Shown here: piece after piece, positions 6,317 through 12,451 of the stretch | Layout: each line of letters starts with the position of its first letter | How positions within the stretch are numbered: position 1 is the first letter of the stretch | Translations under genes and position numbers: made by a program | NCBI GenBank assembly: GCA_023428335.1 | Contig: JAEYYS010000234.1 | Coordinates: 1-12,451 of the forward strand | From: Verrucomicrobiota bacterium | GTDB lineage: Bacteria > Verrucomicrobiota > Verrucomicrobiia > Verrucomicrobiales > Verrucomicrobiaceae | Length of the DNA: 12,451 nt | Direction: 5' to 3' | Notes under the pieces: model-generated | Database searches by the model: none | What the model was told of the DNA's origin: nothing | The model's input: only the letters and a program-made list of their open reading frames with translations

Positions 6317-6322
6317 TGAACT
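6309..6322. promoter_or_regulatory. LexA-like operator (verrucomicrobial-type half-sites)
   Basis: TGTTC (6309-6313), a 4-base spacer AAGT, and GAACT (6318-6322) match TGTTC-N4-GAACA at 9 of 10 defined positions. From memory, that is the LexA-binding motif reported for Verrucomicrobia. The site lies 32 bp upstream of the 63-aa gene start and 74 bp upstream of the deaminase ATG. Its placement over a possible -35 box of the minus-strand gene would suit repression. LexA binding itself is an inference. Confidence 0.45.
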
Positions 6323-6395
6323 TTTTGAAAATCGATCGTGGCCAGCTGCCTGCAATCCGGGTTTGACCTCGTCGCCGCCCCGCGGTGAATGCGCC

Positions 6396-6857
6396 ATGTC
6401 CGCCTCGCCCCGCACCCGCCTGACCATTCCGGAGTACGCCATGGCCCTGGCCCACGTCGCCAGCCTGCGCTCCGAGGACCCCTACCGCAAGGTCGGCGCG
6501 GTGGCGATCGACTTCGACAACCGGGTCATCGGCACCGCCTACAACGGACTCGCACCCGGCTACGATGCCGCCCAGGAGTTTTGGGCCGACCGCGATGAGC
6601 GCCGCAAGTACATGCTGCACGCCGAGGTCAACCTCTGCAGCCTGTTCACCCGCGGCAACGTGCGCCTGGTCGCCTGCACGACCAAGCCCTGCACGAGCTG
6701 CATGCAGATGCTCTGCGCCTACGGGGTGAAGGAGGTGTACTACCGCGACGACTATCCCGAGTCCGAGGCCGACGCCATTGCCCAGCGCTATGGCATCGCC
6801 CTCGTCAACCTGACCGACTATCCGCAGATCGTCTCCGGGCTGGACGTCGGCGCCTGA
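6396..6857 (+). CDS. dCMP deaminase-like zinc deaminase, 153 aa
   Basis: A cytoplasmic zinc enzyme of the cytidine/deoxycytidylate deaminase superfamily, predicted to deaminate a cytosine nucleotide such as dCMP to dUMP for thymidylate supply. The catalytic zinc motif is complete: HAE (His75, proton-shuttling Glu77), then PCTSC with Cys99 and Cys102. The preceding segment, DPYRKVGAVAIDFDNRVIGTAYNG, is the substrate-binding part typical of the family. Substrate choice between dCMP and related bases cannot be read from sequence alone. I chose the ATG at 6396 because a weak Shine-Dalgarno (GGTGA, 6384-6388) lies 7 bases upstream; the frame is open to 6300, but that extension would run across the promoter palindromes. 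It diverges from the 63-aa gene and converges on the pyruvyl transferase-like gene with an 8-bp gap. Confidence 0.85.
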   Translation: MSASPRTRLTIPEYAMALAHVASLRSEDPYRKVGAVAIDFDNRVIGTAYNGLAPGYDAAQEFWADRDERRKYMLHAEVNLCSLFTRGNVRLVACTTKPCTSCMQMLCAYGVKEVYYRDDYPESEADAIAQRYGIALVNLTDYPQIVSGLDVGA

Positions 6858-6865
6858 GGATCGCT

Positions 6866-8122
6866 TCAGCTGAGCGAGTTGCCGACCACGGCCATCGTTT
6901 CGCGCTGGCGCTTCTCGACGAAGGCCCGCGCCTTCGCCGCCTTGGCCTTGGCCGTCGCCGGATCCTTGGCGACGGCGAGCACGGCCGGCACGATGCCGGC
7001 CAGCTGCGCTTCCTGATCGAGATCGAACAGCCATTCGTCGAGGCCGATGTCGCGCCACATGAAACCCTTGCTGGTCTGCTCGGCCCAGCGACAGACGATC
7101 GCCGGGATGCCGTTGCCGATGCACATGATCGGGCTGTGCATCTCGTTGCCGAACAGGCCGGCGCTGCGCACGTAGGTGCTCAGGGCCTCGCCCGTCAGCC
7201 AGTAGTCGGGACGCCAGACGACCTTCTTTTTCACATCCTCAGGCAGCGGGTCATAGAGCAGTTCTTTGCCAACCGCCATCTGGGTGCGATCCTCGGGACA
7301 GACCAGCACCTTGAGGTCGGTCTGGCGCACGACCTCGATGATGGCCTGGCGCAGTTGCGCGTGGTCATGCTCCTTGAGCTCCTCGTTGCGCGCGTGCTTG
7401 ACCGGATCCATCGCCGCCTTCTTTTCCGGAATCGTCCAGTACGGCGTGTAGCGCAGGCGCGGGATGCAGCAGAGGAACTTGCCCTCTTCCAATCCGTGCT
7501 TCTCCAGGAAGGCCAGCGCCTTGGCATCGTCGCGCAGGTCGGTGGCAAAGGCGCCATCGGGACCGAACTCCAGAATCGGACAGGTGCAGCCGAGCTCGCG
7601 GGCGAGGCCGAGCGAAACGGAATCGCGGAAGAAGACAAAGCGCGCCTGGTTGAAGACATCGAGCGTCTTCGCCACGGCCGCCTGGGGCGAATCCTGGGTC
7701 GAGGTCGAGCCGCGCGCGGCGAAGGTGATGCCGTAGATGCCGTAGGGTTTGCCGGTCGCTTCGCGCCAGCGCAGGACATCGTTCTGCGCGACGAGCGACG
7801 GACCCGAACCGTGCAGCAGGAAGTCGCACTCGGTGAAGGCCTTTTCGATCTCGGCCTTCGACTTCAGCAGGCGCACCTTGGGAAACCGCGCCTGCAGCAG
7901 CGCATCGACGCCGTTGTCGATCTTGCTCGGCCACAGCCAGACCTCGACCTCGGGCAGGTGCTTTTCCAGCAGGGCGAGCACGCCCGGCGTGTGGGCGATG
8001 TCGCCGATGTTGACGGTCTGCCAGGACGAACGCAGCACCAGGCGCGGCGCGCGGCCCTCGCGGGCGGCGACGGACGACAGGCTGGCGGCGAGGGCGGAAG
8101 CGAGGAAGTGACGACGATTCAT
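6866..8122 (-). CDS. Exported polysaccharide pyruvyl transferase-like protein, 418 aa
   Basis: A polysaccharide pyruvyl transferase family protein. Known members transfer a pyruvate ketal from phosphoenolpyruvate to sugars and have a GT-B-like fold. Family features visible are NIGDIAHTPGVLALLEKHLP (from residue 38), the HGSGPS loop (104-109), FFRDSVSLGLARELG, and the C-terminal MHSPIMCIGNGIPAIV. Unusually, it begins MNRRHFLASALAASLSSVAA, a twin-arginine signal (Arg3-Arg4) with a short hydrophobic core, so it is probably exported by Tat. Because phosphoenolpyruvate is cytoplasmic, a different donor or a non-transferase role should be considered. The ATG at 8120-8122 has an AGGA (8127-8130) 4 bases upstream, one of the better binding sites in the window. 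It follows leuS on the same strand after 61 bp, so co-transcription is possible but the functions seem unrelated. Confidence 0.8.
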   Translation of the reverse strand: MNRRHFLASALAASLSSVAAREGRAPRLVLRSSWQTVNIGDIAHTPGVLALLEKHLPEVEVWLWPSKIDNGVDALLQARFPKVRLLKSKAEIEKAFTECDFLLHGSGPSLVAQNDVLRWREATGKPYGIYGITFAARGSTSTQDSPQAAVAKTLDVFNQARFVFFRDSVSLGLARELGCTCPILEFGPDGAFATDLRDDAKALAFLEKHGLEEGKFLCCIPRLRYTPYWTIPEKKAAMDPVKHARNEELKEHDHAQLRQAIIEVVRQTDLKVLVCPEDRTQMAVGKELLYDPLPEDVKKKVVWRPDYWLTGEALSTYVRSAGLFGNEMHSPIMCIGNGIPAIVCRWAEQTSKGFMWRDIGLDEWLFDLDQEAQLAGIVPAVLAVAKDPATAKAKAAKARAFVEKRQRETMAVVGNSLS

Positions 8123-8183
8123 GACGTCCTGACATCCCACAAGCCCGCGCCCGATGCAACCCAAGCGTCACTTCACCGGCGGC

Positions 8184-10766
<2,583 letters not shown>

Positions 10767-10911
10767 AAGGGGTCGCCAAGAAGGCACGCGCGGCGCGTTG
10801 CGCAACCCTGGAGTGCGACGGGCTCGGGGCGGAAAAAACCTCTGGCATCCGGCCCGCGGACGTTCTATTTGGACATGGCCACGGCCGTGCCGTGCGCCCA
10901 AACCCCAGGCT
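10767..10911. promoter_or_regulatory. Divergent intergenic region between leuS and the AAA+ ATPase gene
   Basis: These 145 bp must hold the promoters of both genes. They contain two perfect 10-bp palindromes, GTTGCGCAAC (10797-10806) and CACGGCCGTG (10880-10889), and an A-run (GGAAAAAACC) near 10832-10841. I see no clear -10/-35 pair and nothing like a T-box or leucine attenuator. GC-rich palindromes arise easily by chance here, so operator function is a weak suggestion. Confidence 0.35.
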
Positions 10912-12339
10912 ATGTCATCCCTCCAGGCCATCCGCGACGCCCTGAAGCAGTCGCCCGACAACGTCTCGCTGCTCCTGCTCCACGGCCACGCCTGCCTGGA
11001 CCAGCTTCAGCTCGACGAGGCACGCAGTGCCTTCGAGCGTGTTTTGTCGCTGGATCCCGGCCATGCCGACGCCCAGATCGGGGTGGCGCGGGTGCTGTTC
11101 CTGCAGGGCGATGCCTCCGGGGCCGCTGTGCGCGCCGAACGCGTCCTGCTCCAGGAACCCGATCACGCCCAGGCTCACCTGCTGCTCTGCCGGGTCTACC
11201 TGAGCGAACACGACCGCGCCAAGGCCGTCGAACACTTTGACCGCGCCGCCCAGCTCGACGGCAGCGTCGCCGATCCCGCCCTCGAGAAGGAACTCGGCCG
11301 CAGCGCCCGCGAGGCCCGTCGCACCGCCCCCGCCCCGTCCCTGCCGGAACTGCCCGGCCTGGCCGACTTCAGCGACGATGCTGAAGGCGGTGCCGAGGCC
11401 TATGAGGATCCCTTCGATGAGCCGCCCTATGACTGGCGTCCCGAGACCTTTTATGCCCCCGGCGATCCCCAGCGCTTCGGCACCAGCTTTGCCGATGTCG
11501 GCGGCATGGAGGAATTGAAGGAGGAGATCCGCCTGAAGATCACCTACCCGCTGCAGTTCCCGGACCTGTACAAGGCCTACGGCCGCGGCACCGGCGGCGG
11601 CATCCTCATCTACGGCCCGCCCGGCTGCGGCAAGACCCTCATGCTGCGCGCGGTCGCCGGCGAGGTGCCCTGCAATTATCTGTCGGTCGGCCTGCACGAG
11701 ATCTTCGATCCCTACTTCGGCAGCACCGAGCGCAACCTGCACCAGATCTTCGAGACCGCCCGCGCCAACGCGCCCTGCGTACTGGTGTTCGACGACCTCG
11801 ACTCGCTCGCCCAGGACCGTCGCCACGTCCGCGAAAGCCAGATGCGCAACCTGGTGAACCAGTTCCTCCATGAAATGGACGGCCTGCGCGACAACCCGCG
11901 CGTGCTGGTCATCGGCGCCACCAACCAGCCCTGGCAGATCGACCCCGCCTTCCGTCGCCCGGGCCGCTTCGACCAGGCCATCTTCGTGCCGCCACCCGAT
12001 GCCGCCGCCCGTGCCGAGATCATCTCCCTGCAGGCCCGCGGCAAACCGATCTCGAACCTCGACGTGCCGGCCCTGGTCGCCGCCACCGAAGGCTTCTCCG
12101 GGGCCGACCTCGAATGGGTGTTCAGTCGCGCCGCTGAGATGACCCTCTCCGCCGCCATCCACAGCGGCCAGGCCGTGCCGATCCCGATGGACCTGCTGCT
12201 CAACGTCGCCCGCGGCCACGCGCCGACGACCCAGTCCTGGTTCGAAGGCGCCCGCAGCCACGCCACCCAGTCGGCCCCCGACGGCTACTTCAACGAGGTC
12301 CGCAAGTTCCTCGGCGTGCCCTCGCCCAAGGAACGGTAA
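10912..12339 (+). CDS. TPR-AAA+ ATPase (CDC48/VCP-like AAA domain), 475 aa
   Basis: A cytoplasmic AAA+ ATPase with an N-terminal tetratricopeptide region. Three TPR-like helix pairs span about residues 1-115 (for example LDEARSAFERVLSLDPGHAD and GDASGAAVRAERVLLQEPDHA). An acidic, proline-rich linker runs over about 125-185. The AAA domain opens with FADVGGMEELKEEI. Walker A is GPPGCGKT (235-242), and the pore-loop region LHEIFDPYFGSTERNL follows. Walker B reads VLVFDDLDSLA, with Asp294-Asp295 where the catalytic Asp-Glu is expected. The second region of homology, VIGATNQPWQIDPAFRRPGRFD, keeps the arginine-finger pair (348-349). A C-terminal helical lid contains FSGADLEWVFSRAAEM. Only one AAA ring is present, so the protein probably assembles as a hexamer with TPRs recruiting a partner. 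I chose the ATG at 10912 because the TPR region starts there; the frame is open to 10672, inside leuS. Substrate unknown. Confidence 0.9.
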   Translation: MSSLQAIRDALKQSPDNVSLLLLHGHACLDQLQLDEARSAFERVLSLDPGHADAQIGVARVLFLQGDASGAAVRAERVLLQEPDHAQAHLLLCRVYLSEHDRAKAVEHFDRAAQLDGSVADPALEKELGRSAREARRTAPAPSLPELPGLADFSDDAEGGAEAYEDPFDEPPYDWRPETFYAPGDPQRFGTSFADVGGMEELKEEIRLKITYPLQFPDLYKAYGRGTGGGILIYGPPGCGKTLMLRAVAGEVPCNYLSVGLHEIFDPYFGSTERNLHQIFETARANAPCVLVFDDLDSLAQDRRHVRESQMRNLVNQFLHEMDGLRDNPRVLVIGATNQPWQIDPAFRRPGRFDQAIFVPPPDAAARAEIISLQARGKPISNLDVPALVAATEGFSGADLEWVFSRAAEMTLSAAIHSGQAVPIPMDLLLNVARGHAPTTQSWFEGARSHATQSAPDGYFNEVRKFLGVPSPKER

Positions 12340-12346
12340 GAGGTGG

Positions 12347-12367
12347 GGCGGGCTGTCCCAGCCCGCC
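12347..12367 (+). terminator. Possible terminator hairpin after the AAA+ gene
   Basis: GGCGGGCTG (12347-12355) and CAGCCCGCC (12359-12367) form a perfect 9-bp GC-rich stem with a 3-base loop, 7 bp after the TAA. No T-run follows, so it may work as an mRNA-stabilising or Rho-assisted hairpin rather than a classical intrinsic terminator. It could also belong to a dispersed repeat. Confidence 0.45.
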
Positions 12368-12413
12368 GTGCATCACCCGGGGACGCGCTGCGTCACGTCC
12401 GACTTCCGTAGGC

Positions 12414-12438
12414 GGGCTTGGGTCGCATCACCCAGCCC
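12414..12438. repeat. Second GC-rich hairpin at the window end
   Basis: GGGC (12414-12417), a bulged T, and TGGGT (12419-12423) pair with ACCCA (12430-12434) and GCCC (12435-12438) around a CGCATC loop. It shares GGCGGGCT and CATCACCC words with the hairpin region just upstream, suggesting related repeat units. I see no gene in the last 112 bases. Confidence 0.4.
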
Positions 12439-12451
12439 GGCGCCCTGAGAC

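Noticed and set aside
10915..12261. Minus-strand open frame of 448 codons
   Set aside because: It is antisense to the AAA+ gene, which carries complete Walker A and SRH motifs.

Overview
This looks like a chromosomal segment of a GC-rich, Gram-negative bacterium of the Planctomycetes-Verrucomicrobia group, most probably Verrucomicrobiota. Three things point there. The first is the paired PSCyt1/DUF1549/DUF1553 and DUF1501 genes, a hallmark of that superphylum. The second is the hairpin-forming intergenic repeats. The third is a near-perfect match to the TGTTC-N4-GAACA operator that I recall as the verrucomicrobial LexA box. Most starts lack a strong Shine-Dalgarno sequence, so starts were chosen from protein features.

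Layout. Positions 1-396 (minus) hold an XRE-type antitoxin followed by the first 23 codons of a HipA-like toxin, with a possible operator at 406-445. Positions 397-895 have no gene but carry two tandem 120-bp repeat copies, each able to fold into a long hairpin. Next come a secreted haem-motif PSCyt1-DUF1549-DUF1553 protein (896-4048, plus), a 117-aa membrane protein (4055-4408, minus), a gap with a duplicated 27-bp hairpin element, and a Tat-type DUF1501 protein (4653-6077, plus). A 63-aa protein of unknown function (6086-6277, minus) and a dCMP-deaminase-like enzyme (6396-6857, plus) diverge from a short promoter region containing the LexA-like site. leuS (8184-10766, minus) is followed on the same strand by an apparently exported polysaccharide pyruvyl transferase-like protein (6866-8122). 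A TPR-AAA+ ATPase (10912-12339, plus) diverges from leuS, and hairpins fill the 3' end.

How the genes may work together. The DUF1553 and DUF1501 proteins belong to families nearly always found together and are both predicted to be exported, so they probably act as a pair outside the cytoplasm. Here they are separated by an opposite-strand membrane gene, so they cannot share a simple operon. The hip pair is self-contained. leuS is housekeeping. The rest look like independent genes, packed tail to tail with gaps of only 6-8 bp at three convergent junctions.

I did not find an obvious large new defence or biosynthetic system. The most notable leads are the LexA-like site in the 63-aa/deaminase promoter region, the tandem hairpin repeats, a repeat-like in-frame segment inside the leuS editing domain, the exported pyruvyl transferase-like protein, and the Asp-for-Glu Walker B in the AAA+ protein.
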